Assembly: GCF_902498845.1 (NCBI RefSeq)
Contig: NZ_CABVLM010000007.1
Span: 124,001 to 188,000 of the forward strand
Direction: 5' to 3'
Length of the DNA: 64,000 bases
From: Pseudoalteromonas rhizosphaerae
Lineage (GTDB): Bacteria > Pseudomonadota > Gammaproteobacteria > Enterobacterales > Alteromonadaceae
Each line of letters opens with the position of its first letter. Within the stretch, counting starts at the first letter, position 1. The notes below the pieces were generated by a model that had not been told where the DNA came from, ran no database searches, and saw nothing but the letters and a program-made list of their open reading frames with translations. Positions 36,456 to 46,870 of this stretch are shown in pieces. The position numbers and the translations under genes are program-made.

Positions 36456-38411
36456 ATGCGATCTTTACTTGCTTTAACTATCAGTGCACTCGCTTTAACA
36501 GGGTGTGTAACTGAAAATAGTTATGATGGCAATGACAAACCAGTCGTTGAAAATAAAATCAATAATACCGGCGCAGCACGTACCCGAATAGCCTTAGCAT
36601 TAGAATATTTAAGCACTGGTAATAGCTCGCAAGCAAAGTATAACCTCGAACGCGCCGCGTCTTTCTCTCCTGATCTTCCTGAAGTCCATTATTCATTTGC
36701 TTATTATTACCAACAAGTCGGCGAAAACGTACAAGCCGATAAAGCCTATCAAAAAGCAATAAAAATTGATCCCAATGATCCTAATACCCGAAATAACTAC
36801 GGGGTATTTTTATGCGGTATTGACGAGTACGACCGCGCCACAGAACAACTACTCAAAGCCATTGCCATCCCAAGTTATATACGAGTAGCAGAAAGTTATG
36901 AAAATTTAGCTCTGTGCGCCATTGAGTTTGATGATTTTGATAACGCTGAAAAATATTTCAAATCGGCCATTAATCACAGTTCAATGCGTGCCTCATCACT
37001 GATCAGTTTAGCCGCTTTGTATTACGCTAAAAGTGATTTACATAGAGCAAAAGAAATACTCGAGCGTTATGAGAATAGTGGTCAAGTATCGTCTCGCTCA
37101 TTGCTATTAAGCTATTTAGTTGAGCAGCGCATGGGACACATTGAAAAAGCCGAAACCACTGCGGCAATGATATTGCAAACCTACCCAACCTCAAGTGAAG
37201 CGGGGATCATTCGCGAGCAAAAAATCAAACGTAGTGAGTTTGAAATACTACGCTCGCAATACCGCCAAGCAAAATTAGATGAGCTACAAGCAAATAGCCC
37301 TGCGGGAGAGGTGATCTCGGCACCCAAAATACGCATTGTAAAAAAGAAAAAAGCGCCAGCAACTAGTACGTCGGTGCAAAGTATCACAACGCCAACAATG
37401 GCCGTTAAAAATAACAATGCAAGCAGCAATGAATTAACTGCCGCGTTGCTAACTTCACCGGTTGCGCCAACGCAAAGCACCGCATCACAAAGTAGCCAGC
37501 AAAGCCAAGCAACAGTATCAACACCAGTCGATACGAGTGGTATTTTGGCGGCTTTAAGTACCACAGCAATAACAACGCCAGTGCAAACAAACATTGATAC
37601 TACCGCTGTACAGATCAGTGCCCCAGCAAACAATAATGATCCTGTGGCAGTAATGTCTGCTCTGGTGGTTGCACAAACACCAAACAATCCTGCTGTAACT
37701 TCAACTCAAGCGACGGACATTGCATCATTAACCTCTGAGGAGGAGGTTGCTAAAGCATTAGCAATACCAACTGTGCATTTAGCAACAGCGCCCACAGCGA
37801 CTGCCGCAACTCCTACCCAAACGCTTGCTCGTAGCAGCAAAGCACAAGATGGTGTAACAATTGTTTCTTTTGGTGCGCCCACGGATAGCCAAGCCGTTGC
37901 AAATAACAGCCAGGCTTCAAGCCAAGCACAATTTAGTGATGAATTAACGGATGAAGAAAAGGTGGTTTTTTACCAGCCAAAACGTAACGCCGCCGTCTTC
38001 GCAGAGTCAGGATATAGCTCTACACCTGAGATCCGTTTTCAAGATCCGCAACAAAACACTCACGCACCGTTGCTAAATTCGCGGATCCCACAATTAACGA
38101 CGCCTTACCATGTTTTGCAAGATGGTGAAAACCTATTTAGCATTTCAGTACGATACAATGTTAAACTACAGAAATTACTCCAATGGAATGGTCTGAAAGA
38201 ATCTGATCGGGTGGTCAATGGGACGAAAATTTATCTCAACGATCCCAACATTTATTACGAAATTAACGTCGGTGATACTTTGTATAGTATTGCCACCAAG
38301 CGTCGCTTGTTAATTGATCAGTTAATGCGATGGAATAAATTAAGCCCGGATGTTGCACTTAAACCTGGGCATAGACTGTTACTAGTGGACCCTGAATCAT
38401 ACTCATTATGA
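36456..38411 (+). CDS. pilW: PilW/PilF-type TPR lipoprotein fused to tandem LysM domains
   Basis: The 651-residue protein has a lipobox (ALTGC, Cys17) and about six tetratricopeptide units up to residue 250, which match PilW/PilF, the outer-membrane lipoprotein needed for type IV pilus secretin assembly. After that comes a long linker rich in Ala, Thr, Ser and Gln (about 280-530). Two LysM domains follow: YHVLQDGENLFSISVRYNV at about 549-593 and YYEINVGDTLYSIATKR at about 600-646. Usual PilF is near 250 residues, so the linker and LysM pair are additions that would tether the pilotin to peptidoglycan. The stop overlaps the rodZ start (ATGA). Confidence 0.88.
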   Translation: MRSLLALTISALALTGCVTENSYDGNDKPVVENKINNTGAARTRIALALEYLSTGNSSQAKYNLERAASFSPDLPEVHYSFAYYYQQVGENVQADKAYQKAIKIDPNDPNTRNNYGVFLCGIDEYDRATEQLLKAIAIPSYIRVAESYENLALCAIEFDDFDNAEKYFKSAINHSSMRASSLISLAALYYAKSDLHRAKEILERYENSGQVSSRSLLLSYLVEQRMGHIEKAETTAAMILQTYPTSSEAGIIREQKIKRSEFEILRSQYRQAKLDELQANSPAGEVISAPKIRIVKKKKAPATSTSVQSITTPTMAVKNNNASSNELTAALLTSPVAPTQSTASQSSQQSQATVSTPVDTSGILAALSTTAITTPVQTNIDTTAVQISAPANNNDPVAVMSALVVAQTPNNPAVTSTQATDIASLTSEEEVAKALAIPTVHLATAPTATAATPTQTLARSSKAQDGVTIVSFGAPTDSQAVANNSQASSQAQFSDELTDEEKVVFYQPKRNAAVFAESGYSSTPEIRFQDPQQNTHAPLLNSRIPQLTTPYHVLQDGENLFSISVRYNVKLQKLLQWNGLKESDRVVNGTKIYLNDPNIYYEINVGDTLYSIATKRRLLIDQLMRWNKLSPDVALKPGHRLLLVDPESYSL

Positions 38412-39277
38412 ATGATGAAAATACGGAATCAACAACGCTCACTCTTGGCCAAACTTTAAAAAGTAGCCGCGAGCAAGCGAATGTCAGCTTAGAAGAGTTG
38501 GCAAAAAATTTAAAATTATCGGTGTTGCAATTACAACGTCTTGAGAATGACGAACACCAATTAATCGGCCCTGCTACCTTTGTTAAAGGTTATGCAAAAA
38601 GTTATTGTCGCGCCTTTAATTTAGATACTGCGGCCGTTTTAGCGCTGTTCCCTGAACCGCAGGAAACCGTTAAAAAAACCAACATGCAAAGCTTTTCTAG
38701 ACGAACAGAAAAAGAAGCTCATGATAGTCGGTTGATGCTGGTAAGTTACGTTATTCTGGCAATTGTTATTGGTTCATCCGCATTATGGTGGTGGCAAAAC
38801 TCAACCCCTCTTGACGAACAAGTTGTAACGCAATCTTTAAATAGCTTTGCCAAAGAGACAGTTGCAGTCGCGCAAGCAGACCCTGATGTAGCGTCGAACA
38901 GTCTGTTAGAACAAGCTGGTCCTGATGAATCGATTGATGACCCCACTGCGGCGCAAATTATGGAGCAACAAGCCGATACCGAACTAGACGTTGCCCCGAG
39001 CGAAACGTCAAGCGAGCCACAAAATGATGGCCTTGGCACCATAGTTATGCATTTCAATGAAGAAAGTTGGGTTGAAGTTCATGACGGCAAAGGTGATAAA
39101 GTGGCGTTTGGTGTTAAAAAAGCGGGTTATGATATGACTTTATCAGGTCATCTGCCTTTTTCTATCGTGCTTGGTAAGCATCAAGCTGTTGATATCACTC
39201 TTGACGGTGAAAAGATTGATATTTCCAGTTTCCCAAAAAATCGTTTAGCCAAATTTAATTTACCGTTAACAGAGTAG
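38408..39277 (+). CDS. rodZ: RodZ-like cytoskeletal/morphology protein
   Basis: The 289-residue protein has an N-terminal HTH_25 domain ([21 protein letters not shown], split, residues 13-33), one membrane span at about 108-129, a Gln/Asp-rich linker and a C-terminal DUF4115 domain ([15 protein letters not shown] onwards). That is the RodZ layout: cytoplasmic HTH binding MreB, a single inner-membrane helix and a periplasmic tail, acting in cell shape. Its ATG overlaps the pilW stop by 4 bases, indicating coupled translation. ispG follows after 5 bases. Confidence 0.93.
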   Translation: MNDENTESTTLTLGQTLKSSREQANVSLEELAKNLKLSVLQLQRLENDEHQLIGPATFVKGYAKSYCRAFNLDTAAVLALFPEPQETVKKTNMQSFSRRTEKEAHDSRLMLVSYVILAIVIGSSALWWWQNSTPLDEQVVTQSLNSFAKETVAVAQADPDVASNSLLEQAGPDESIDDPTAAQIMEQQADTELDVAPSETSSEPQNDGLGTIVMHFNEESWVEVHDGKGDKVAFGVKKAGYDMTLSGHLPFSIVLGKHQAVDITLDGEKIDISSFPKNRLAKFNLPLTE

Positions 39278-39282
39278 TCACT

Positions 39283-40401
39283 ATGTTTTCAGAATCTCCC
39301 ATTAAACGCAGAAAATCTACCCGCATCAATGTGGGTAACGTACCGATCGGTGATGGCGCCCCTATTGCCGTGCAATCAATGACCAACACCGATACCATGG
39401 ATGTTGATGCAACTGTTGCACAAATTCAAGCTATTCAAGATGCCGGCGCCGATATAGTGCGTGTTTCCGTGCCGACTATGGACGCCGCCGAAGCATTTAG
39501 AAGCATAAAAGAACAAGTCACCATTCCACTGGTTGCAGATATTCACTTTGATTATCGTATTGCTTTGCAAGTAGCAAAGTATGGTGTTGATTGTTTACGT
39601 ATTAATCCTGGCAACATTGGCAGTGAAGAGCGTATTCGCGCGGTAGTCGATGCTGCCCGTGAGCACAACATTCCAATTCGTATTGGTGTTAATGGCGGCT
39701 CATTAGAGCGTGATTTACAAGAAAAGTACGGCGAACCAACGCCTGAAGCGTTACTTGAATCAGCCATGCGCCATGTAAATATTTTGCGCCGTTTAGATTT
39801 TGATCAATTTAAAATATCAGTAAAAGCTTCTGATGTGTTTTTAGCTGTGGGAGCATATCGCTTACTTGCTAAAGAAATTGACCAACCTCTGCACTTAGGG
39901 ATCACAGAAGCAGGCGGTATGCGTTCAGGCTCAGTGAAATCAGCTGTAGGCTTAGGTATGTTACTTGCCGAAGGTATCGGCGATACGCTGCGAGTATCGT
40001 TGGCGGCTGATCCAGTGCAAGAGATCAAAGTCGGTTTTGATATTTTAAAATCACTGCGCATTCGCTCTCGCGGGATTAACTTTATTGCCTGTCCGAGCTG
40101 TTCACGTCAAGAGTTTGATGTGGTTAGTACCATGAACCAACTTGAAGAGCGTTTGGAAGATATCATCGAACCGGTATCAGTATCGGTTATTGGTTGTGTG
40201 GTCAATGGCCCTGGCGAAGCGTTAGTGAGTGATATTGGCTTAGCTGGTGCAAATCGCCGCTCTGGCCTTTATATTAATGGCGAACGTCAAAAAGCCCGAA
40301 TTGATAACAACAATATTGTTGATCAACTCGAAGGCTATGTACGCGACTTTATCGCACAAAAAGAAAAACAGACCCCTATCGACATCAAAATCGTCGAATA
40401 A
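39283..40401 (+). CDS. ispG: Flavodoxin-dependent HMBPP synthase IspG
   Basis: The 372-residue protein matches IspG (GcpE). The 4Fe-4S ligands are Cys270 and Cys273 (ACPSCSRQ) and Cys305 (GCVVNGPGE), at the positions of the E. coli enzyme. It converts methylerythritol cyclodiphosphate to HMBPP in the MEP isoprenoid pathway. It is the third gene of the conserved unit pilW-rodZ-ispG-hisS and follows rodZ by 5 bases. Confidence 0.98.
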   Translation: MFSESPIKRRKSTRINVGNVPIGDGAPIAVQSMTNTDTMDVDATVAQIQAIQDAGADIVRVSVPTMDAAEAFRSIKEQVTIPLVADIHFDYRIALQVAKYGVDCLRINPGNIGSEERIRAVVDAAREHNIPIRIGVNGGSLERDLQEKYGEPTPEALLESAMRHVNILRRLDFDQFKISVKASDVFLAVGAYRLLAKEIDQPLHLGITEAGGMRSGSVKSAVGLGMLLAEGIGDTLRVSLAADPVQEIKVGFDILKSLRIRSRGINFIACPSCSRQEFDVVSTMNQLEERLEDIIEPVSVSVIGCVVNGPGEALVSDIGLAGANRRSGLYINGERQKARIDNNNIVDQLEGYVRDFIAQKEKQTPIDIKIVE

Positions 40402-40537
40402 ATACAATATAGTCGGCAAACAAAGCCGTTTGCCGTTTACCTTTATAGCTAGAACGCTATAATGACGGGTCAATTTTTAGCATTCTTGTTGTGTAGTCAT
40501 CTTTTATTACGCAAAAAACAGTTTTTAGGATTTAGCA

Positions 40538-41818
40538 GTGGCAAAACAAATTCAGGCAATACGTGGAATGAACGATTGTCTGCCGGGCGATACCCAAGTT
40601 TGGCAGAAAGTAGAAAACATCTTACGCGAGACAGTAGCATCGTTCGGTTATCAAGAAATTCGTTTTCCAATTGTAGAATCAACCGATCTTTTTAAACGCT
40701 CAATTGGTGAAGTCACCGATATCGTTGAAAAAGAAATGTACACCTTTGCCGATAATAATGGCGACAGCTTAACACTTCGTCCTGAAGGTACTGCTGTGTG
40801 TGTACGTGCTGGTAATCAAAACGGCTTACTGTATAACCAAGAGCAACGCCTTTGGTATATGGGCCCAATGTTTCGTCATGAACGTCCGCAAAAAGGTCGC
40901 TATCGTCAGTTTCACCAATTTGGTTTAGAAACCTTTGGTATTGCCAGCGCTGATATTGACGCTGAAGTGATTTTACTGACGGCGCAATTATGGCAACAAT
41001 TTGGCATCAGCGAACATGTTCGTTTAGAGCTTAATTCTTTAGGTTCAAACGAAGCTCGCGCGCAATACCGTGATGCACTTGTGGCTTATCTTGAGCAACA
41101 TATTGATGCACTAGACGAAGACTCAAAACGTCGTATGTACAGCAACCCACTGCGCGTGCTAGATAGCAAAAACCCTGATGTACAAGCGGTTTTAGTTGAT
41201 GCACCAAAACTGTCTGAACACTTAGATGCTGAATCAAAAGAACATTTTGAAAATTTATGTGAACGTTTAGACGCCGCAGGCGTCATATACACGGTTAATG
41301 AAAAGTTAGTTCGTGGCCTTGATTACTATAACCGTACTGTTTTTGAGTGGGTTACAGATAGCCTCGGCTCACAAGGTACTGTATGTGCAGGTGGCCGCTA
41401 TGATGGCTTAGTTGAGCAATTAGGTGGCAAAGCAACGCCAGCTGTGGGCTTTGCTATGGGTCTGGAACGTTTAGTGTTAATGTTACAAGCATTGGAATGT
41501 GTTGGTGACATTCGTCGCAACGCTGATGTATATTTGGCAGCGATGGGTGACAAAGCCAGCATTCAAGCCCCTATTATCGCAGCTAAATTACGTGCTGAAG
41601 TACCTGGCTTACGTATCATGGTCCATGCCGGTGGCGGTAACTTTAAGAAACAACTTAAACGCGCAGATAAAAGCGATGCACTCGTTGCACTGATTATCGG
41701 CGAAGATGAATTAGAACAAGGCGTAGTGACAGTTAAGTATTTACGTGAGCGTAAAGAACAGGTCACCTTAGAATTAGAACAAATTAAAACGCTTTTAGCT
41801 GAGCTAATAAACAGCTAA
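40538..41818 (+). CDS. hisS: Histidyl-tRNA synthetase
   Basis: The 426-residue class II synthetase shows motif 1 around [11 protein letters not shown], motif 2 in [20 protein letters not shown], the histidine-binding [15 protein letters not shown], and motif 3 in FAMGLERL. The C-terminal anticodon-binding domain is present. It charges tRNA-His. A GTG-free start at 40538 follows a 136-base gap after ispG, which may hold a secondary promoter. It is followed 16 bases later by yfgM. Confidence 0.98.
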   Translation: MAKQIQAIRGMNDCLPGDTQVWQKVENILRETVASFGYQEIRFPIVESTDLFKRSIGEVTDIVEKEMYTFADNNGDSLTLRPEGTAVCVRAGNQNGLLYNQEQRLWYMGPMFRHERPQKGRYRQFHQFGLETFGIASADIDAEVILLTAQLWQQFGISEHVRLELNSLGSNEARAQYRDALVAYLEQHIDALDEDSKRRMYSNPLRVLDSKNPDVQAVLVDAPKLSEHLDAESKEHFENLCERLDAAGVIYTVNEKLVRGLDYYNRTVFEWVTDSLGSQGTVCAGGRYDGLVEQLGGKATPAVGFAMGLERLVLMLQALECVGDIRRNADVYLAAMGDKASIQAPIIAAKLRAEVPGLRIMVHAGGGNFKKQLKRADKSDALVALIIGEDELEQGVVTVKYLRERKEQVTLELEQIKTLLAELINS

Positions 41819-41834
41819 AAAAGACGAGGTAGTA

Positions 41835-42455
41835 ATGGATATTTATTCAACAGAAGAACAACAAGCTGAAGCGATCAAACGTTTTTTTCGTGAAAATGGT
41901 GTATCACTGGCGCTAGGTGTAGTGCTTGGTTTAGGTGGCCTGTATGGCTGGAAAGCATATAACCAAAATCAAATTACAACTGCTGAAAGTGCCTCTGATG
42001 CATATACTCAGCTGGTTGAAGGTGGTGAAGTATTAGGTTCGGCAGATACATTTATCGCAGAGCACAAAGATACTAACTACAGCGCACTTGCAGCCTTTGT
42101 TGCTGCTAAAGAAGCCGTAGAAAAAGGTCAACTTGATGTAGCCAGTGAAAAACTCAGCTGGATAATGACTAATGTTACCAATGCAGATTTAAAAGCAACG
42201 GCGACCACCCGTTTAGCTCGCGTGCAAATAGCACAGCAGCAATACGACCAAGCTTTAACAACGCTTAACGCTAAACTTGCAGATTCATTCACTGCAACAG
42301 TCGCTGAGCTTAAAGGTGATATATACACAGCTCAAGGCGATGCAAATCAAGCTCGCAGTGCTTATCAGACTGCTGCAGATGCGGGCGGTCTGGAGAATAA
42401 CCCATTATTGCAAATCAAACTTGATGACTTAGCAGTAACTAGCCCAACGGCGTAA
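41835..42455 (+). CDS. yfgM: YfgM-family periplasmic chaperone/SecYEG ancillary protein
   Basis: The 206-residue protein starts with a short cytoplasmic part, has one membrane helix (about residues 19-37, SLALGVVLGLGGLYGWKAY) and a periplasmic tetratricopeptide region. E. coli YfgM (206 residues) is the same size, binds the SecYEG translocon and PpiD, and helps outer-membrane protein traffic. GACGAGGTAGTA precedes the ATG. bamB follows after 9 bases, in line with a shared role in envelope biogenesis. Confidence 0.93.
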   Translation: MDIYSTEEQQAEAIKRFFRENGVSLALGVVLGLGGLYGWKAYNQNQITTAESASDAYTQLVEGGEVLGSADTFIAEHKDTNYSALAAFVAAKEAVEKGQLDVASEKLSWIMTNVTNADLKATATTRLARVQIAQQQYDQALTTLNAKLADSFTATVAELKGDIYTAQGDANQARSAYQTAADAGGLENNPLLQIKLDDLAVTSPTA

Positions 42456-42464
42456 GGGGTTACC

Positions 42465-43643
42465 ATGAAAAAATTAACAGCGGCAACCATAGCGCTATGC
42501 ATGGCAACCTTAGTCGGTTGTTCATCAAGCGATGACGAAGACGAACTGGTGTTGCCTGAAATCGTTAATCAGTTTGAAACCAAAGTAATTTGGCAAGAAA
42601 GCATTGGTGACGGTGTTGAACATTACTTTTCTCGGCTAACACCGGCGGTATATAAAGACCGTGTTTTTGTAGCTAACCGTGCTGGTAAAGTCGAAGCGCT
42701 ATCGCTTGAAAACGGTAATACTCTTTGGGAGACTGATGTTCGCGAAAATTTGACCTTTTGGCCATGGCAAAGCGACATTAGTGCAAAATTATCCGGTGGT
42801 ATTTTACAAGCTTATGGTAAAATTTTTATCGGCTCCGAGCATGGTTATTTAGTTGCCCTTGACCGTGAAACGGGTGATGTTGTTTGGCGCAAAAAAGTAC
42901 CCGGTGAAGTGTTAGCAAAACCAGCTGCCGGTGATGGCCTTATATATGTTAACCTAGGCTCAGGTAAATTATTAGCCCTTCACCCAGATACCGGTGAAGA
43001 GCGTTGGAGCCATGAGCAAGAAGTCCCCGCATTAACACTACGTGGGCAAAGCTCTCCGACCGTTGCTAACGGCGGTGTATTAGTTGGCCTTGAAACAGGC
43101 AAGTTAAGCGTACTTATCTCTGACAGTGGTTACTCTGCGTGGAGTGCTGAAATTGCTACACCAAAAGGCGCATCAGAATTCGAACGTTTAGTTGATGTTG
43201 ATACACAACCTCTGATCAGTGGTCCTTATGCGTATGCTATTGCCTATAATGGTAACTTAGCAGCTGTAGATATTCGCTCTGGTAATGTTGTCTGGAAACG
43301 CGAATACAGCAGTTACCGTGACATTGCCATGGACACCCAAACTATTTACGTAGTAGACAGTAATGGTGTTGTTTATGGATTAGATAAAACCTCTGGCATT
43401 GAACGCTGGAGTCAGCCAGCCCTTCGTGGTTGGTACTTAACAGGGCCTGCGGTAGCAGGAAATTACTTAGCCATAGGTGACCAAGAAGGTAATCTACATT
43501 GGCTAAATAAAGAATCAGGCGAGCTTGTATCGCGTGAAGACTTCGACAGTTCAGGCTTTTTTATTGAGCCAATTGTTGCTGACGACAAACTGATTTTATA
43601 CACCCGAGATGGTGAAGTTAGTGCGGTAAAAATACCGGACTAA
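42465..43643 (+). CDS. bamB: Outer membrane assembly lipoprotein BamB
   Basis: The 392-residue protein has a lipobox (TLVGC, Cys19) and a PQQ-like eight-bladed beta-propeller with repeating pieces such as GNTLWETDV, TGDVVWRKKV, TGEERWSHE and GNVVWKREY. BamB is the scaffold lipoprotein of the BAM complex that inserts beta-barrel proteins, facing the periplasm from the outer membrane. Length equals E. coli BamB (392). It lies between yfgM and der in the usual order and is followed by a terminator. Confidence 0.97.
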   Translation: MKKLTAATIALCMATLVGCSSSDDEDELVLPEIVNQFETKVIWQESIGDGVEHYFSRLTPAVYKDRVFVANRAGKVEALSLENGNTLWETDVRENLTFWPWQSDISAKLSGGILQAYGKIFIGSEHGYLVALDRETGDVVWRKKVPGEVLAKPAAGDGLIYVNLGSGKLLALHPDTGEERWSHEQEVPALTLRGQSSPTVANGGVLVGLETGKLSVLISDSGYSAWSAEIATPKGASEFERLVDVDTQPLISGPYAYAIAYNGNLAAVDIRSGNVVWKREYSSYRDIAMDTQTIYVVDSNGVVYGLDKTSGIERWSQPALRGWYLTGPAVAGNYLAIGDQEGNLHWLNKESGELVSREDFDSSGFFIEPIVADDKLILYTRDGEVSAVKIPD

Positions 43644-43687
43644 TTTGCTAAATAACTATAAGTTATTAATAGTTAATTTATTTTTTT

Positions 43688-43710
43688 AAGGCTTCGCTAT
43701 GCGAAGCCTT
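43688..43710 (+). terminator. Rho-independent terminator between bamB and der
   Basis: AAGGCTTCGC at 43688-43697 pairs with GCGAAGCCTT at 43701-43710 around TAT, followed by T-rich sequence. It probably ends the pilW-bamB unit, so der would need its own promoter or readthrough. Confidence 0.85.
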
Positions 43711-43735
43711 TTGTTGTTTTTTTAAGAGGTAGTTT

Positions 43736-45202
43736 ATGCTTCCCGTGATCGCTCTAGTTGGGCGACCCAATGTGGGCAAATCCACATTATTTAACCGTTT
43801 AACACGTACGCGTGATGCACTCGTTGCCGATTTTCCAGGCTTAACGCGAGATCGAAAATATGGCCAAGCTAATTACGATGGCTATGAATTTATCGTGGTA
43901 GACACGGGCGGTATTGATGGCTCTGAAGAAGGCATCGAAATCGAAATGGCTGATCAATCGCTACTGGCGATTGAAGAAGCCGACATCGTATTATTCTTAG
44001 TTGATGCACGTGTAGGTATGACAGTAGCTGATCAAGCTATTGCCAACCATTTACGTAAACAAGAAAAGAAAAGCTTTGTTGTTGCCAATAAAACTGATGG
44101 TATTGATGCTGACTCAAACTGTGCTGAGTTCTACCAATTGTCGCTGGGCGAAGTACACCATATTGCAGCCGCTCATGGCCGTGGTATTACCTTGTTACTT
44201 GAACACACCTTACAGCCTTTGCTTGCAGAGCTGAGTGCGCAAAATGATGATGGTAAAGGCGATGACGACGAGTTAATAGATTTATATTCTGAAGATGATG
44301 AAGATTCTACAGCGCATGAAGCATTTGCAGATAAGCCAGTAAAACTGGCTATTATCGGTCGTCCTAACGTAGGTAAGTCAACACTGACTAACCGTATATT
44401 AGGTGAAGAACGCGTTATTGTTTATGATATGCCGGGCACAACCCGCGATTCTATTTATATTCCAATGACTCGTAACGAAAAAGAATACGTGTTGATCGAC
44501 ACCGCTGGTGTACGTAAACGCAAAAAAGTCAGTGATGTGGTTGAGAAGTTCTCAGTGATCAAAACCCTCCAAGCAATCGAAGATTGTAACGTGGTGCTAT
44601 TGGTTGTAGATGCCCGCGCTGGCATTTCGGATCAAGATTTAAGCTTACTTGGTTTTGCCTTAAATTCTGGCCGCTCACTGGTTATTGCTGTGAATAAATG
44701 GGATGGCCTTGATGATTACGTGAAAGATCGTATTAAATCGGAGCTTGACCGTCGCTTAGGCTTTATTGACTTTGCACGCTTACACTTTATCTCAGCTTTA
44801 CATGGTACAGGTGTTGGTCATTTGTTTGAGTCAATTGACGAAGCTTATGAATCAGCAACTAAGCGTATTAGCACTGCTATGCTGCGCCGTATTATGGATA
44901 TGGCACAAGCTGATCACCAGCCGCCACTGGTTCGTGGCCGTCGTGTTAAGCTAAAATACGCGCATGCGGGGGGTTATAACCCACCACGTATCGTAATTCA
45001 CGGTAACCAAGTACATGATTTACCAGATAGCTATAAACGCTACTTAATGAATTACTATCGTAAAGCATTAAAAATTATGGGCACGCCTATCAAAATCGAA
45101 TTTAGAGAAGGTGATAACCCATTTGCAGGACGTACTAATAAAGTGACTCTTTCGCAAAAACGTAAGATCCGCGCATTTAGTAAAGAAAACCGCAATAAAT
45201 GA
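43736..45202 (+). CDS. der: Ribosome-associated GTPase Der (EngA)
   Basis: The 488-residue protein has two GTPase domains in tandem. The first G1 loop is [11 protein letters not shown] at residues 8-18 with DFPGLTRDR and a NKTD-type G4; the second is [12 protein letters not shown] near 205 with DMPGTTRDS and NKWDG. A KH-like C-terminal domain follows. Der acts in 50S ribosome subunit assembly. A Glu/Asp-rich linker joins the two G domains. AAGAGG lies before the ATG. It closes the conserved cluster. Confidence 0.98.
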   Translation: MLPVIALVGRPNVGKSTLFNRLTRTRDALVADFPGLTRDRKYGQANYDGYEFIVVDTGGIDGSEEGIEIEMADQSLLAIEEADIVLFLVDARVGMTVADQAIANHLRKQEKKSFVVANKTDGIDADSNCAEFYQLSLGEVHHIAAAHGRGITLLLEHTLQPLLAELSAQNDDGKGDDDELIDLYSEDDEDSTAHEAFADKPVKLAIIGRPNVGKSTLTNRILGEERVIVYDMPGTTRDSIYIPMTRNEKEYVLIDTAGVRKRKKVSDVVEKFSVIKTLQAIEDCNVVLLVVDARAGISDQDLSLLGFALNSGRSLVIAVNKWDGLDDYVKDRIKSELDRRLGFIDFARLHFISALHGTGVGHLFESIDEAYESATKRISTAMLRRIMDMAQADHQPPLVRGRRVKLKYAHAGGYNPPRIVIHGNQVHDLPDSYKRYLMNYYRKALKIMGTPIKIEFREGDNPFAGRTNKVTLSQKRKIRAFSKENRNK

Positions 45203-45205
45203 TAG

Positions 45206-45261
45206 AGCTGAAAGCTGAAAGCTGAAAGCTGAAAGCTGAAAGCTGAAAGCTGAAAGCTGAA
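45206..45261. repeat. Eight tandem copies of AGCTGAA
   Basis: Eight perfect heptanucleotide units begin 3 bases after the der stop codon and end just before a terminator. Copy number may vary by slippage. In the three forward frames it encodes short Ser/Glu/Lys-type runs that are not part of any gene. Confidence 0.97.
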
Positions 45262-45267
45262 AAATTG

Positions 45268-45301
45268 AACCTTGTTGGGCACCCCCTTACAAGGTTTTTT
45301 T
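45268..45301 (+). terminator. Rho-independent terminator after der
   Basis: AACCTTGT at 45268-45275 pairs with ACAAGGTT at 45289-45296 followed by a T run. The repeat array lies between it and the der stop. Confidence 0.85.
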
Positions 45302-45380
45302 ATGTGTAAATTAAATAACAACTTTTATCACAAAGTATAATCATAAAAAGCAGTGCAGTTTTACGCTTATAATCCTTCAT
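45300..45380 (-). pseudogene. Truncated fourth copy of the tandem lipoprotein gene (start only)
   Basis: The first 31 bases (45380-45350) match the start of the two complete downstream-type copies, encoding MKDYKRKTAL, and then the sequence diverges and ends after 26 codons. The start is nested in the stop region of the preceding copy exactly as in the complete junctions. It marks the break point of the tandem array. Confidence 0.8.
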
Positions 45381-46125
45381 ATTCAGCTTCCCTTGGCTTT
45401 AAAATTTGCTTTCTACATTTAACCATACTCCAACAATCCGTTTCGGGTACACCGTAATACCACGCTCTAAAAATCGGTTGATACTTTTCAATTACCCGTT
45501 GTTGCATACGTTTTGAAAAATGGGGTAAGTACATAGTTTTGATCACCGTAATGTGCCTTTTAATCATCGCCCCCAAATTAAAGCGCGCTTGGCGATACCG
45601 AATGTCTGCTTTTTTATATTCTCTGCTATCAGGTGTAAAGTTTTGCATGTTTTGTTTAGGGCCAGTCGCCCACCCAGCTACTTTTTTCATTTGTTCAGCA
45701 AACGGCTTAACGGTAAACGTGATATGAATAGGGTCATCAGCATCGGTGGGCCCAAAGCCTCGCGGAAATCCGCGGTGGTGATAATTAGGATGGGTAACCG
45801 TAAACTCAATCGATGCATAGGCATTGGGTTGTAATAAATCCAAACGCTCGCGTGGGAAGGTAATTGGCTCATTAGCATAGGCAGTTTTAAAATATTTATA
45901 ACCAAAATCAATACCACAACGACTATGACCACACGACTCTGAATAGGCCGACTTTATCAAAAAAGGAAATTCTGGCACTGAGCCATCCTCTGTTTCAATC
46001 GTCACAACAATGGGCCCACGATAACCATGCGCTTTATCAAATACCGTAGTGCAACTTGTTGTCAAAAAACACGCCAGTAGCACACAGTAAAATTGCAGTG
46101 CAGTTTTACGCTTATAGTCCTTCAT
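45367..46125 (-). CDS. Tandem lipoprotein, copy 3
   Basis: The 252-residue product has a lipobox (CFLTTSC, Cys25) and a mature part conserved between the copies, with VFDKAHGYRGPIVVTIE, CGHSRCGIDFGYKY and RLDLLQPNAYA. I do not recognise the family. It should be a membrane-anchored exported protein. It differs from copy 2 mainly in the region after VAGWA (TGPKQNMQNFTPDSREYKK, which copy 1 shares) and at scattered residues. The ATG lies inside the stop region of copy 2 (14 bases overlap), so the genes are translated as a chain. Confidence 0.8.
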   Translation of the reverse strand: MKDYKRKTALQFYCVLLACFLTTSCTTVFDKAHGYRGPIVVTIETEDGSVPEFPFLIKSAYSESCGHSRCGIDFGYKYFKTAYANEPITFPRERLDLLQPNAYASIEFTVTHPNYHHRGFPRGFGPTDADDPIHITFTVKPFAEQMKKVAGWATGPKQNMQNFTPDSREYKKADIRYRQARFNLGAMIKRHITVIKTMYLPHFSKRMQQRVIEKYQPIFRAWYYGVPETDCWSMVKCRKQILKPREAEYEGL

Positions 46126-46870
46126 ATTCAGCTTCCCTTGGCTTTAAAATATGTTCTTGGCAAGTCATTTTGTTCCAACAATCCGTTTCAGGTACTCCGT
46201 AATACCAGGCTCTAAATATCGGTTGATACTTTTCAATAACCCGTAGTTGCATACTTGGTGAAAAATGAGGTAAGTAAAAAGTTTTGATCGTCGTAATGTG
46301 CCTTGTGATCGTATTTCCTAAATTAAAGCGCTCTTGCCAAAACTGCATTTTTCCATTGAAATGCTCATTACTATCTGGTGCCGCGTTCTGCATCATCACT
46401 TTGCCTTGCTCGGCCCAGCCAGCTACTTTTTCCATTTGTTCAGTAAACGGCTTAACGGTAAACGTGACATGAATAGGGTCATCAGCATCGGTGGGCGCAA
46501 AGCCTCGCGGAAATCCGCGGTGGTGATAATTAGGATGAGTAACAGTAAACTCAATCGATGCATAGGCGTTGGGCTGTAATAAATCCAAACGCTCCCGTGG
46601 GAAGGTAATTGGCTCATTAGCATAGGCCGTTTTAAAATATTTATAACCAAAGTCAATACCACAACTACTATGACCACACGACTCTGAATAGGCCGACTTT
46701 ATCAAAAAAGGGAATTCTGGCACTGAGCCATCCTCTGTTTCAATCGTCACAACAATGGGCCCACGATAACCATGCGCTTTATCAAATACCGTAGTGCAAC
46801 TTGTTGTCAAAAAACACGCCAGTAGCACACAGTAAAATTGCAGTGCAGTTTTACGCTTATAATCCTTCAT
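46112..46870 (-). CDS. Tandem lipoprotein, copy 2
   Basis: The 252-residue product is nearly the same as copy 3 at its N-terminal 145 residues, including the signal MKDYKRKTALQFYCVLLACF and lipobox Cys25. It differs downstream, with EQGKVMMQNAAPDSNEHFNGK where copies 1 and 3 have another version, so this segment is a mosaic. Conserved paired cysteines (ESCGHSSCG and DCWNKMTCQ) could form disulfides in the periplasm. It overlaps copies 1 and 3 by 14 bases each. Function unknown. Confidence 0.8.
   Translation of the reverse strand: MKDYKRKTALQFYCVLLACFLTTSCTTVFDKAHGYRGPIVVTIETEDGSVPEFPFLIKSAYSESCGHSSCGIDFGYKYFKTAYANEPITFPRERLDLLQPNAYASIEFTVTHPNYHHRGFPRGFAPTDADDPIHVTFTVKPFTEQMEKVAGWAEQGKVMMQNAAPDSNEHFNGKMQFWQERFNLGNTITRHITTIKTFYLPHFSPSMQLRVIEKYQPIFRAWYYGVPETDCWNKMTCQEHILKPREAEYEGL

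Noticed and set aside
45206..45261. CRISPR-like regular spacing
   Set aside because: The units are 7 bases with no spacers and there are no cas genes, so it is a simple tandem repeat.
45055..45321. A minus-strand frame of 88 codons covering the AGCTGAA array
   Set aside because: Its repeated FQLSAFS pattern is only translation of the heptamer repeat, and the rest is antisense to der.
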